Below are positions 8,458 through 16,276 of a DNA stretch of 64,000 nt, one piece after another. Under the pieces are notes generated by a model. It was not told the DNA's origin, did not search any database, and saw nothing but the letters and a program-made list of their open reading frames with translations. Position 1 is the stretch's first letter. Every line of letters starts with the position of its first letter. The stretch covers positions 33,562-97,561 of the forward strand of contig NZ_JAHWGP010000030.1 in the NCBI RefSeq assembly GCF_020873915.1, written 5' to 3'. The DNA is from Streptomyces sp. DH5. Its GTDB lineage: Bacteria; Actinomycetota; Actinomycetes; Streptomycetales; Streptomycetaceae. The translations under genes were made by a program, and so were the position numbers.

Positions 8458-9366
8458 GTGGGGCAGACGTCCCGCAACAGCGCCTTCCGGGCCTTCGCCC
8501 GGCGGCACGGGGTCTCCGACGACGCCATCACCCGCCTGCTGTGGAGCATGGAGCCGGCGGTGTACTTCGACTGGAAGGCCCCGGGGAGTGTCCGGCCCGA
8601 TGACCGGGTGATCGGTTACATCGGAGGGGCGCCGGAGCTGCCCCTGGACATGGAGTGGCGCATGGGCGACGTCTTCGTCGCCTCCTTCGACCTCGCGGCG
8701 GTGCCCCGGACGCTGTTCGACGACAGGCTGCCCCGGGAGGGGCATCTCCTGCTGTTCACCTGGTCGGACGCGGGCGGCGGCAAGGCGCTCTACATACCAC
8801 CCGGGACCGAGACGGCTGTGGCCCCGGTGCCCGTCCCGAGCGCACTGGACCTGCGTCTCGGGTCCTCCCACATGGTGCTGGAGCGCAGGACCATGGTGGC
8901 CTCCCGCGACGACGCCTGGGACGCCCACGCCTGGCTGATCGGCGAGGAGTACGGGGGCATCTGGGACGAGGTGGAGGACGAGGAGGCCGAGTGGCACGCT
9001 CGGCTGGAGGCCGCCGTCGAGGAGTACGCCGCCAAGGTCGGCGTCCGGCCGGCCATGAACAACAGCACTGACAAACTGCGGGGGGTGCAGCGGAACGTCC
9101 ACGACAGCTGGGACTACGTCACCGAGGCGTTCCAGCGTCTGCGGGAGGAGGCGGTCCTCGCACTCCGGGACGACCCGGAGCGGTTCGACGAGGTGTACGA
9201 CCGGGCGTGGCGGGAGCTGCCCGAACAACCGCTGTTGCACCTCGCGACCTTCAACATGGAGTCGCTGCAGTACGGCTGGATGGACGGTGACATCAGCTGG
9301 TTGATCAGCCGCGACGACCTCCACGCCAGACGGTTCGACAAGGTCGAGCACCACTGGCTGGGCTGA
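8458..9366 (+). CDS. DUF1963 (YwqG-like) family protein
   Basis: A 302-residue protein starting MGQTSRNSAFRAFARRHGVS. The GTG at 8458 was chosen because CCGGAG lies just upstream and because it aligns with the start of the paralogue at 10705 (MSYTDEFRTFAREHGVS); an upstream GTG at 8416 is possible. DUF1963 hallmarks are RPDDRVIGYIGGAPELPLDM, the aspartate-containing SFDLAAVP, LPREGHLLLFT and YIPPGTET. YwqG-like proteins have no settled function; in Bacillus a member is encoded next to a secreted toxin module. The C-terminal third (DPERFDEVYDRAWRELP ... DISWLISRDDLHARRFDKV) is shared with the neighbour. Confidence 0.75.
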   Translation: MGQTSRNSAFRAFARRHGVSDDAITRLLWSMEPAVYFDWKAPGSVRPDDRVIGYIGGAPELPLDMEWRMGDVFVASFDLAAVPRTLFDDRLPREGHLLLFTWSDAGGGKALYIPPGTETAVAPVPVPSALDLRLGSSHMVLERRTMVASRDDAWDAHAWLIGEEYGGIWDEVEDEEAEWHARLEAAVEEYAAKVGVRPAMNNSTDKLRGVQRNVHDSWDYVTEAFQRLREEAVLALRDDPERFDEVYDRAWRELPEQPLLHLATFNMESLQYGWMDGDISWLISRDDLHARRFDKVEHHWLG

Positions 9367-9766
9367 CCCCGGCGGCTCGCGCACACGCCCCCGCGCGATC
9401 GCCTCGCATGAGACGGTCCGTCGCTGGTGTGCCACGTTCGGGACAGACCTACGCCGACGCGCTCCGCCGTCGGCATCTCCGGTCCGGGGTGGCCGGTGCA
9501 CGAACCACCGGTCCGTCGACGGCCGCCCCGCGCCCGTCTTCCGGTACCGGGAGCGGTCGAAGAGCGGTCGGCAGCGATGCTCGCCAGGCGGATGATGAGC
9601 ACCGTGCCGACGCGGACGCCGGTGCCGAGTAGGGCCTCGACGGCGCCCGTCGGGCAGTCGGCGAGATGGAGCAATGATGCGGGTCGGTCGGCTGCGCGAA
9701 CTGAGCTTCCGACCTGGGCGCACGGCTCCGACACCCGCCCGGCGTCGCAGGGAGAAGAGGGAATGT
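9367..9766. other. Intergenic region between convergent DUF1963 paralogues
   Basis: About 400 bases between two convergent stops. No frame here has coherent codon bias or a recognised motif. A bidirectional terminator would be expected, but I did not find a long perfect stem. It could hold decayed coding sequence. Confidence 0.4.
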
Positions 9767-10705
9767 TCAGCAGTAATAGGACTGCATGACGCGGTCGAAG
9801 CGCTGCGCCAGAAGGTCCTCACGGCGGATGATCCAACTCACCTCGCCGTCGCCGGTGTCGAACATTTCGGACTCGCCGAACTCCAAGAGGTTCAGCCAGG
9901 GGCCGCCCTCCTTCCACCACGCTTTCTCCAGACCCTCGGCATACAGCTCGTCGAACCTCTCCGGCGTATCTCTCAGCGTGACCACAGCTTCTTCGCACCG
10001 CTCCAAGAACTCCCTGCCGTACTGGCACCAGTAGTCCCGAGGACTCAACAACTCCCCCCGCAGGGTGCAGGTCCGATGCACGAAGGGGATACTCCCGACT
10101 CGCTCGGCGTACTCCGTGATCGCCTCCAGAAGCGGACGGAGCGTCTCCCTGTCGTCCTCGTGGACGTCATCGAGGTCAGGCATCAAAGCCCGGGGATGGT
10201 CGTACTGGTGCTCGGGAGCCCATGCCCAGCCCAGGGGGTCCCATGATGTACCGGGGCGGTAGACCAGTGTCCGGCGCTTAAGGACCTGTGTTGTCCACGT
10301 GTTGTACGGGGCAATGACCGAGACGCCCGCGGGTGCGGGTCGTACGGTCGTCTCGGTGCCTGGCGGTACGTACACCACCGGTGCGGACTCGTCGTCCTCG
10401 TAGCCGACGTTCGTGAAGAACAACAGGTGTCCCTCACGGGGAAAATTGAGGGACAGGGGCTGCTCCGGTATCGCGGCCAGGTCCAGGCCGGCGACATAGA
10501 CTTCCCCGCCCTCCCAGGGAACACTGGTGGGCAGCTCGGGCAGGCCGCCGGTGTGACCGACCACGATGTCGTGAGGGCCGACAGCCGCCGGATCGACCAT
10601 GTCCAGGTGTACGGACGGCTGCATGCACCACATGATGCGGGTGATGGCGTCGTCGGAGACGCCGTGTTCACGGGCGAAAGTCCGGAACTCGTCTGTGTAT
10701 GACAT
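9767..10705 (-). CDS. DUF1963 (YwqG-like) family protein, second paralogue
   Basis: A 312-residue homologue of the protein at 8458-9366. Shared landmarks are GVSDDAITR near the start, GGLPELPTSVPW, the LAAIPEQPLSLNFPREGHLL segment, YVPPGTETTVRP, the KRRTLVYRP core, DTPERFDELYAEGLEK and the C-terminal GEVSWIIRREDLLAQRFDRV. The ATG at 10705 has GAGGATGA just upstream. The two copies are convergent, so they arose by inverted duplication or were recruited together. The similarity spans the full length but is far from identity, so the duplication is old. The biochemical role is unknown. Confidence 0.8.
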   Translation of the reverse strand: MSYTDEFRTFAREHGVSDDAITRIMWCMQPSVHLDMVDPAAVGPHDIVVGHTGGLPELPTSVPWEGGEVYVAGLDLAAIPEQPLSLNFPREGHLLFFTNVGYEDDESAPVVYVPPGTETTVRPAPAGVSVIAPYNTWTTQVLKRRTLVYRPGTSWDPLGWAWAPEHQYDHPRALMPDLDDVHEDDRETLRPLLEAITEYAERVGSIPFVHRTCTLRGELLSPRDYWCQYGREFLERCEEAVVTLRDTPERFDELYAEGLEKAWWKEGGPWLNLLEFGESEMFDTGDGEVSWIIRREDLLAQRFDRVMQSYYC

Positions 10706-10954
10706 ACCGTCATCCTCACACCTGCCACTGACATGCCATGCGCTCGGGCTTCGTCAGCGGACCGCGTGCGAGGCACCTTTCCGGTGCCGTCGGCATGCTC
10801 TCGGCCGGCTGGCATCCGGGCAGCTGGGCAGTCGGCCAGTAGGGCCGTGCCATCGGCGTACCAGGCGAGGAATTGCGGCACTCAAAGCGGACCTGGCCGC
10901 GGAGGAGGGCGCAGCAGCCGAACCGGCCGTCTCATCATGCCCACCACATCCGGG
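10706..10954. other. Intergenic stretch before the insertion-sequence remnants
   Basis: About 250 bases upstream of the second DUF1963 gene. It contains that gene's promoter, and probably further decayed transposon sequence at its right side, but no reading frame can be defended. Confidence 0.35.
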
Positions 10955-11096
10955 CCGCGGCAGCACGATCACCCGCAGCCTGTCCGGCGTCCAGCTCGTC
11001 GCCTCCAGCGCCCGTGCCGGCCTGGTGGACGCGATCGACGCGGTCCTGCCTGGCGCCTCCTGACAGCGCTGCCGCACCCACTGAAGCCGTAAGGAA

Positions 11097-11330
11097 TCAA
11101 CCTGTCGGGGTGGCGCCTTCGTTTTGTGCTGCGGTGAGGAGATCAGCGGCGGATCGGTAGCGGGTACTGGCCGGGGACGGGAGGAGTCCGGCTTCGGCGA
11201 GCAGGGGGCGGATCTCGCGGACCGTGTTGCCGATCGAGGATCTGCTGACGTCGCCCAACGCCTCGCGAGGATGTCCATAGTGCACAACTTGCGCAGATAA
11301 GTGGTGGTCCTCGACCTGGACCGGATCGCC
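11097..11330 (-). pseudogene. Truncated transposase fragment (HTH / DDE_Tnp_4-like) inside the IS256 remnant
   Basis: A reverse-strand frame reads HPREALGDVSRSSIGNTVRE followed by IRPLLAEAGL and STRYRSAADLLTAAQ, then a stop at 11097. This resembles the helix-turn-helix and linker at the N-terminal side of IS5/DDE_Tnp_4-type transposases (pattern: HTH, IREVRPLLA, R-x-RT-x-ADV). Everything beyond is missing. It lies exactly where the IS256 remnant loses its middle, so it probably inserted there before both decayed. Confidence 0.4.
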
Positions 11331-11431
11331 CTTGGGTGCGTACTTGGGCGCGGCCCGGCACGACCTGCTGGCCTTCAGATCTAGCGACAGATCTGGTTGA
11401 ACAACCCGCAGGAACGGCACACGAGGAGATC

Positions 11432-11464
11432 CTCCCCCACGGCTGCGCCGCGGGAGGTGCCCCC
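11432..11464. repeat. Palindromic intergenic repeat (CCTCCC...GGGAGG)
   Basis: CCTCCC (11432-11437) and GGGAGG (11453-11458) flank an inner CGGC/GCCG stem, followed by TGCCCCC. This form, a GC-rich stem with a GGGAGGTGCCCCC end, resembles the short palindromes scattered through Streptomyces genomes. Here it interrupts the IS256 remnant. Confidence 0.45.
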
Positions 11465-11600
11465 AGCCGCACCGACGTGGTCGGCATCTTCTCCGACCGC
11501 ACCGCCGTCATCCGGCTCGTCGGTGCGGTCCTGGCCCGATCGAGTCAGAAACCACGACCCCGCCGTGCCTACCGAACTCACCGCATAGCCTCGCACGAGA

Positions 11601-12022
11601 TCACCGAGGCCACCGAGTGGCCGTCGATACACCACTCCAGCGGACGTGACCCTCAGTGTGGCGCCGCTGCCTTCTGATGGCGGGTGCCCTATTCGAGACG
11701 AGGGCAGCGGCCTGGTCGCAACAGGTACAGACGCCTTTTGTGGGTGGGTCCGCAGTCGATCCAGAACCAGGAGCCCCCTTGCGGTGAATGGGCTCCATCG
11801 GGGTGCTGATTACGGAGTGGGGCCGCTGCCGTAGCCGGTGAGGTCACTACCTCCTTGCGTGACGCCTCCCCGTCAATACCGGTCAGGAGTGGATGAAAGG
11901 CAACGCCTTGTCAATCCGCCTGATCAGATTGAGCATCGGTTCGGGCGAAGCCATCCGGCAATGATCGAGTCATGCCGCTGTGCCGGGTTCGATGGGACGG
12001 TTGTGCAGCGACATCCCGGACG
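11601..12022. other. Non-coding region left of the IS110 element, with one hairpin
   Basis: No supported gene. GGAGCCC (11770-11776) and GGGCTCC (11790-11796) make a perfect seven-pair stem with a 13-base loop. The rest looks like decayed or flanking sequence between the IS256 fossil and the IS110 left end. Confidence 0.4.
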
Positions 12023-12038
12023 GGGTCTGACTCGTGAG
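12023..12038 (+). repeat. Left copy of 16-bp imperfect direct repeat bracketing the IS110 element
   Basis: GGGTCTGACTCGTGAG; differs at one base from the copy at 13348-13363. It could be an element end, a duplicated target, or a guide segment of the bridge RNA matching the right end. Confidence 0.55.
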
Positions 12039-12225
12039 ATCTATGACCGAAGTGTCCAGTCACGGACCTGTCGACTGTCGTCGCGGGATGCTGCCTGCCA
12101 CCGAGCCACAGGGCGTGTCCCCATAGGGGCCTTGCCACGATCAGGCGCCATCACGGTTCAGACCGCCCGAGCAGGCCGGTGCCATCCACCCAGCCAGCAC
12201 GTCATCACGTGGGAGGACGACCACC
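12039..12225 (+). ncRNA. Putative bridge RNA region of the IS110 element
   Basis: IS110-group elements carry their programmable bridge RNA in the non-coding left end directly upstream of the transposase gene. These ~187 bases have the right size and place and contain no reading frame. I could not fold the sequence or define the target and donor loops by eye, so the exact RNA limits are unknown; the RNA may start left of 12039 and include the repeat at 12023-12038. GGGAGGA at 12210-12216 is the transposase ribosome binding site. Confidence 0.35.
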
Positions 12226-13326
12226 ATGAAGACCCGACAATGCAGCACCTCCTCGAGCACGGATCCTCTCGGTCGGCGCGAGGTCGTCCTGGGCGTGGAC
12301 ACGCACGGCGAGGTGCATGTCGCCGCCGTGATCTCCCCGCTCGGGAAGGTCCTGGGAACCGAGTCCTTTCCCGCGACTGCGGCCGGCTACCGACAACTGC
12401 TTGTCTGGGCCCGCAAACGGGGGACGGTGCGCCGGGCCGGCGTGGAGGGCACCGGCACCTTCGGCGCGGGCCTGTCCCGTTATCTGCTCGCTCAGCAGAT
12501 TCAGGTGTTCGAAGTGAACCGGCCCGACCGCTCGGCCCGCCGGCTGCTCGGCAAGTCGGACCCGCTCGATGCCCAGGCCGCAGCGCGAGCCGTGCTCAGC
12601 GGTCGCGCCCGAGCTCGGACGAAATCCGGCGACGGTCCGGTGCACAGCGCCCGGATCTTCAAGCTTGCCAAGGACTCCGCGGTCAAGGCCCGTACCCAGG
12701 CGATCAACCAGCTCAAGGCCGTCCTGGTCATCGCCGACCCCGCCCTGCGGGAACGCATGTCGAGCCTCGGCAACGCCGAGCTGTTCCGCACCTGTGCGCG
12801 CCTCGGCCCGCACGATGGTGGTGGGGGAGACGAGGACGCGGTGGCCCAGGCCACCCACATGACGCTGCGCATGCTCGCCGAACGCATCGAACAGCTCACC
12901 GGACAGATCAATGAGCTCAACCAACGCCTGACCCGGCTCGTCGAACGTCATGCCCCACAGCTGCTCGTGCCGGTAGGCATCGGTCCGGACAGCGCCGTCA
13001 CTCTCCTGATCACTATGGGGGACAATCCCGAGCGGCTGAACACGGAGGCGTCCTTTGCTGCCCTTTGCGGAGTCAGCCCCATCGAGTACTCCTCCGGGCG
13101 TCGGAGAACGCGCCGGCTCAACTACGGCGGCGACCGGCAGGCCAACGCCGCCCTGCACCGCATCGTCTTCACCCGCCTGCGTCACGACCCACGCACCCAG
13201 GAGTACTACGAACGCCGCACCCAGGAGGGCAAGACCCGACGTGAAATCATCCGATGCCTCAAGCGATACGCAGCCCGCGAGGTCTTCAACCTGGTCAGAC
13301 CGGCTTCCCGCACCCCTGCGTTATAG
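12226..13326 (+). CDS. IS110-family transposase
   Basis: A 366-residue full-length protein. The N-terminal RuvC-like DEDD domain shows the catalytic acids in VLGVDTHGEVHVAAV, GVEGTGTFG and SDPLDAQAAARAV. The C-terminal transposase_20 domain (LVPVGIGPDSAVTLLITMGD, then FAALCGVSPIEYSSGRRRTR and RLNYGGDRQANAALHRIV) carries the SSG serine used for strand exchange in this family. A helical linker around ARIFKLAKDSAVKARTQAIN joins the two. All motifs are intact, so the enzyme is probably active. It inserts by bridge-RNA-guided recombination without target duplication in characterised relatives. GGGAGGA precedes the ATG. It ends only 32 bases before pcaDC. Confidence 0.93.
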   Translation: MKTRQCSTSSSTDPLGRREVVLGVDTHGEVHVAAVISPLGKVLGTESFPATAAGYRQLLVWARKRGTVRRAGVEGTGTFGAGLSRYLLAQQIQVFEVNRPDRSARRLLGKSDPLDAQAAARAVLSGRARARTKSGDGPVHSARIFKLAKDSAVKARTQAINQLKAVLVIADPALRERMSSLGNAELFRTCARLGPHDGGGGDEDAVAQATHMTLRMLAERIEQLTGQINELNQRLTRLVERHAPQLLVPVGIGPDSAVTLLITMGDNPERLNTEASFAALCGVSPIEYSSGRRRTRRLNYGGDRQANAALHRIVFTRLRHDPRTQEYYERRTQEGKTRREIIRCLKRYAAREVFNLVRPASRTPAL

Positions 13327-13347
13327 GGGCGTCCGTGAGACGTGAGA

Positions 13348-13363
13348 GGGTCTGACGCGTGAG
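13348..13363 (+). repeat. Right copy of 16-bp imperfect direct repeat at the IS110 right end
   Basis: GGGTCTGACGCGTGAG spans the junction between the IS110 right end and the GTG start of pcaDC (13359). It matches 12023-12038 at 15 of 16 positions. Confidence 0.55.
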
Positions 13364-14672
13364 TGAGACACCACCGAACACCCTGCAATACCGCTTTGAC
13401 GGGCCAGAAGACGCCCCGGTCCTGATCCTGGGTCCCTCACTGGGTACCACATGGCACATGTGGGACCGGCAGGTTCCCGAACTGACGAAGCAGTGGCGTG
13501 TGTTCCGGTTCGACATGCCGGGACACGGAGGCGCCCCCGCCCATCCCGCGGGCTCCGTCGCCGATCTCACCGCACGGCTGCTCGCCACCCTCGACAGCCT
13601 CGGCGTCCAGCGCTTCGGGTACGCGGGTTGCGCGCTCGGCGGCGCGATCGGCATCGAGCTGGCGCTGCGCCGCCCCGAGCGGCTCGCGTCGCTCGCGGTG
13701 ATCGCCGCCTCGCCCCGCTTCGGCACGGCGGACGAGTTCCGCCGCCGCGGGGTGATCGTGCGGACCAACGGACTGGACCCGATCGCCCGCTCCGCGCCCG
13801 AACGCTGGTTCACCGGCGGTTTCGCCGCCGCCCAGCCCGCGATCACCGAGTGGGCCGTACAGATGGTGCGCACCACCGACCCCGGCTGCTACATCGCCGC
13901 CTGCGAGGCGCTCGCCTCGTTCGACGTGCGCGCCGAGCTCGGCAGCGTCGGCGTGCCGACCCTGGTGCTGGTCGGCTCCGAGGACCAGGTCACCGGCCCA
14001 GCCGAGGCCCGCACCCTGGTCGCCGGCGTGCCGGACGCCCGGCTCGCGGTCGTGCCCGGTGCCTCCCACCTGGTGCCGGTGGAGCAGCCGGCCGCCGTCA
14101 CCGACCTGCTGGTGCGGCACTTCTCCACCGCCTGGCAGCCCGCCGTCGAGTCCGCCACCGGTCAGACCGCGCTGCCCGCGGCGGCGGCGTTCGCGGTGCC
14201 CGGGCAGCCGGCCCCGGCCGTCGCCCCGGTGCAGCCGGCCCCCGTCGCCGAGATCGCCCCGGCGGTGGTGCCGCAGCAGCCGCACGGCAGACCCGACCCG
14301 TACGACAGTGGGATCAAGGTCCGTCGGGAGGTGCTGGGCGACGCGCACGTCGACCGGGTGCTGGCGCAGACTGACGACTTCTCTGGCGACTTCCAGGAAC
14401 TCCTCACCCGCTACGCCTGGGGCGAGGTGTGGGACCGCCCCGGGCTCGACCGGCGCACCCGCAGTTGCGTCACCCTCACCGCCCTCGTCGCCGGCGGCCA
14501 CATGGAGGAGCTGCCCGTGCACATCCGGGCCGCCCTGCGTAACGGGCTCACCCCGGCCGAGATCAAGGAGGTGCTGCTCCAGACGGCCGTCTACTGCGGC
14601 GTCCCGGCGGCGAACCGGGCCTTCCGGGTGGCGCAGCAGGTCGTCCGTGAGGAGACCACACCCCAGGAGTGA
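13359..14672 (+). CDS. pcaDC: Fused 3-oxoadipate enol-lactonase / 4-carboxymuconolactone decarboxylase
   Basis: A 437-residue two-domain protein of the beta-ketoadipate pathway. Residues 1-255 form an alpha/beta hydrolase (PcaD-like; PVLILGPSLGTTWHMWDRQV, FRFDMPGHGGAP, and the C-terminal VPGASHLVPVEQPAAV with the expected His). A Pro/Ala-rich linker follows (about 262-305). Residues 308-430 are the carboxymuconolactone decarboxylase (YAWGEVWDRPGLDRRTRS, HIRAALRNGLTPAEIKEVLL, and QTAVYCGVPAANRAF). Oddly, the nucleophile elbow reads G-C-A-L-G-G around residue 90, where enol-lactonases have G-x-S-x-G-G, so Ala occupies the serine position. No other pca genes are nearby. The GTG start is just downstream of the IS110 end. 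Confidence 0.85.
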   Translation: MSETPPNTLQYRFDGPEDAPVLILGPSLGTTWHMWDRQVPELTKQWRVFRFDMPGHGGAPAHPAGSVADLTARLLATLDSLGVQRFGYAGCALGGAIGIELALRRPERLASLAVIAASPRFGTADEFRRRGVIVRTNGLDPIARSAPERWFTGGFAAAQPAITEWAVQMVRTTDPGCYIAACEALASFDVRAELGSVGVPTLVLVGSEDQVTGPAEARTLVAGVPDARLAVVPGASHLVPVEQPAAVTDLLVRHFSTAWQPAVESATGQTALPAAAAFAVPGQPAPAVAPVQPAPVAEIAPAVVPQQPHGRPDPYDSGIKVRREVLGDAHVDRVLAQTDDFSGDFQELLTRYAWGEVWDRPGLDRRTRSCVTLTALVAGGHMEELPVHIRAALRNGLTPAEIKEVLLQTAVYCGVPAANRAFRVAQQVVREETTPQE

Positions 14673-14702
14673 GCGGCCGCCCCCCAGGAGTGAGCGGCCG
14701 CC
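14661..14702 (+). repeat. 21-bp tandem duplication across the pcaDC stop codon
   Basis: CCCCAGGAGTGAGCGGCCGC occurs at 14661-14680 and again at 14682-14701. The TGA of the first copy is the pcaDC stop, so the end of the gene has been duplicated downstream. Confidence 0.8.
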
Positions 14703-14735
14703 CCGCGCGGCCGCCCCGCGGGGCAGGATGGAAGC

Positions 14736-15371
14736 ATGAAACTCACGAAGAAGTCGCACTCCTGCGTCCGGCTGGAGAAGGACGGCCGCGTCCTCGTCGT
14801 GGACCCCGGGGGGTTCAGCGAGGAGGACGCCGCCGTCGGCGCGGACGCCGTCCTGGTCACGCACGAGCACCCCGACCACTTCGACGAGGGCCGGCTGCGG
14901 GTGGTGCTGGAGGCCGATCCCGGGGCCGCGGTCTGGACGCTGAAGTCCGTCGCGGACCGGATCTCGGCGGCGTTCCCGGGCCGCGTGCACACCGTCGGGC
15001 ACGGCGACACCTTCACGGCCGCCGGCTTCGACGTCGAGGTCCACGGCGAACTGCACGCGGTGATCCACCCGGACATCCCGCGCGTCACCAACGTCGGCTA
15101 CCTCGTCGACGGCGGGAAGCTCTTCCACCCCGGTGACGCGCTCACCGTCCCCGGACGTCCCGTCGAGACGCTGATGCTGCCCGTCATGGCCCCCTGGAAC
15201 AAGATCTCCGAGGTCATCGACTACGTCCGCGAGGTGAAGCCGCTGCGCGCCTACGACATCCACGACGCCCTGCTCACGGACCTGGCCCGCCCGATCTACG
15301 ACCGTCAGATCGGCGCCCTCGGGGGCGCCGAGCACCTGCGGCTCGCCCCGGGCGGCGCGGCCGAGCTGTGA
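14736..15371 (+). CDS. MBL-fold metallo-hydrolase (UlaG-like)
   Basis: A 211-residue single-domain metallo-beta-lactamase-fold protein. It starts MKLTKKSHSCVRLEKDGRVL, then VVDPGGF, the metal motif THEHPDHFD (HxHxDH) at about residues 46-54, ELHAVIHPDIPRVTNVGYLV, and LFHPGDALTVPG, which supplies another metal Asp. The family hydrolyses lactones, phosphodiesters or similar; the substrate here is unknown. CAGGAT lies six bases before the ATG, which could be a -10 for a leaderless message. It is downstream of pcaDC and upstream of the exonuclease gene on the same strand, a close trio that may or may not be one transcript. Confidence 0.85.
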   Translation: MKLTKKSHSCVRLEKDGRVLVVDPGGFSEEDAAVGADAVLVTHEHPDHFDEGRLRVVLEADPGAAVWTLKSVADRISAAFPGRVHTVGHGDTFTAAGFDVEVHGELHAVIHPDIPRVTNVGYLVDGGKLFHPGDALTVPGRPVETLMLPVMAPWNKISEVIDYVREVKPLRAYDIHDALLTDLARPIYDRQIGALGGAEHLRLAPGGAAEL

Positions 15372-15424
15372 CCCGGCGGGCGGAGGGCCGGAGGTTGTCG
15401 GACCCTCCGGGTAGGTTGGGGGAC

Positions 15425-16204
15425 ATGCGCATCGCCACCTGGAACGTGAATTCGGTCACCGCCCGTCTGCCGAGGCTGCTGGCCTGGCTGGAGAGCAGCG
15501 GCACGGACGTGCTGTGCCTCCAGGAGGCCAAGGTCGCCGAGGCCCATTTCCCGGTGGAGCAGTTGCGCGAGCTGGGCTACGAGTCGGCGGTGCACGCCAC
15601 CGGCCGGTGGAACGGCGTGGCGGTGCTCTCGAAGGTCGGCCTGGAGGACGTCGTCAAGGGACTGCCGGGCGACCCCGGCTACGACGGCTCCACCGAGCCC
15701 CGCGCCGTCGCTGCGACCTGCGGCCCCCTCCGCGTCTGGTCGGTCTACGTGCCGAACGGGCGCGAGGTGGACCACCCCCACTACGCGTACAAGCTCCAGT
15801 GGCTCGGAGCGCTGAAGGCGGCCGTGGCCGGTGACGCGGCCGGCGGCCGCCCGTTCGCGGTCCTGGGGGACTACAACATCGCCCCGACCGACGACGACGT
15901 CCACGACCGGACCGCGTTCGAGGGCTCCACCCACGTCACTCCCGCCGAGCGGGCAGCCCTCGCCTCACTGCGCGAGACCGGCCTGTCGGACGTCGTGCCG
16001 CGCCCCCTCAAGTACGACCACCCGTACACGTACTGGGACTACCGCCAGCTCTGCTTCCCCAAGAACAGGGGCATGCGCATCGACCTGGTCTACGGCAACG
16101 AGCCGTTCGTCAAGGCGGTCACCGACTCCTACGTCGACCGTGAGGAGCGCAAGGGCAAGGGCGCCTCGGACCACGCGCCGGTCGTGGTGGACCTCGACGT
16201 GTGA
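15425..16204 (+). CDS. xth: Exodeoxyribonuclease III (AP endonuclease family)
   Basis: A 259-residue Exo III/APE1-type enzyme for base-excision repair that cleaves at abasic sites. Motifs are MRIATWNVNSVTARLPRLL, VLCLQEAKV (metal Glu), YVPNGREVDHPHYAYKLQWL, VLGDYNIAPTDDDVHD (catalytic Asp/Asn), YTYWDYR, MRIDLVYGN and GASDHAPVVVDLDV (catalytic Asp-His). All key residues are present. The ATG at 15425 is preceded by TAGGTT and seven bases, a pattern typical of Streptomyces leaderless promoters, and there is no Shine-Dalgarno sequence. Confidence 0.95.
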   Translation: MRIATWNVNSVTARLPRLLAWLESSGTDVLCLQEAKVAEAHFPVEQLRELGYESAVHATGRWNGVAVLSKVGLEDVVKGLPGDPGYDGSTEPRAVAATCGPLRVWSVYVPNGREVDHPHYAYKLQWLGALKAAVAGDAAGGRPFAVLGDYNIAPTDDDVHDRTAFEGSTHVTPAERAALASLRETGLSDVVPRPLKYDHPYTYWDYRQLCFPKNRGMRIDLVYGNEPFVKAVTDSYVDREERKGKGASDHAPVVVDLDV

Positions 16205-16276
16205 CGAAGCCGACGGCCGGCGACCGGCTCCGCGCGCCTGTGGTGCACGCGGCGGTACGAATGACAGGCTGGAGGT

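Larger units (their letters stand above)
10955..11600 (+). pseudogene. IS256-type transposase remnant, interrupted and full of stops
   Basis: Pieces of an IS256/Mutator-type transposase can be read in order on the forward strand. First comes TRSLSGVQLVASSARAGLVD followed by AIDAVLPGAS. A TGA then replaces the expected Trp, and QRCRTH follows with another TGA in place of Tyr. After about 280 bases of unrelated sequence, DLLAF, RQIWLNNPQER and DVVGIFSDRTAVIRLVGAVL appear in different frames, matching the C-terminal part of the family. The gene is dead: nonsense changes, frame changes, a missing centre, and no N-terminus. The interruption is another transposase fragment on the opposite strand. 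Confidence 0.6.
12023..13363 (+). mobile_element. IS110-family insertion sequence (boundaries approximate)
   Basis: An intact IS110 transposase gene is flanked by a near-identical 16-base direct repeat: GGGTCTGACTCGTGAG at 12023-12038 and GGGTCTGACGCGTGAG at 13348-13363 (15 of 16 identical). Taking these as the ends gives about 1.34 kb, with roughly 190 non-coding bases left of the gene and about 20-35 right of it. This is the layout known for IS110-group elements, which lack long terminal inverted repeats and encode a bridge RNA in the long left end. The exact ends are uncertain, because the right copy includes the start codon of pcaDC. Confidence 0.6.

Noticed and set aside
9400-9740. Reverse frame with SLLHLADCPTGAVEALLGTG between the DUF1963 genes
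   Set aside because: Locally protein-like but no family match, no ribosome binding site, and codon bias is not sustained.
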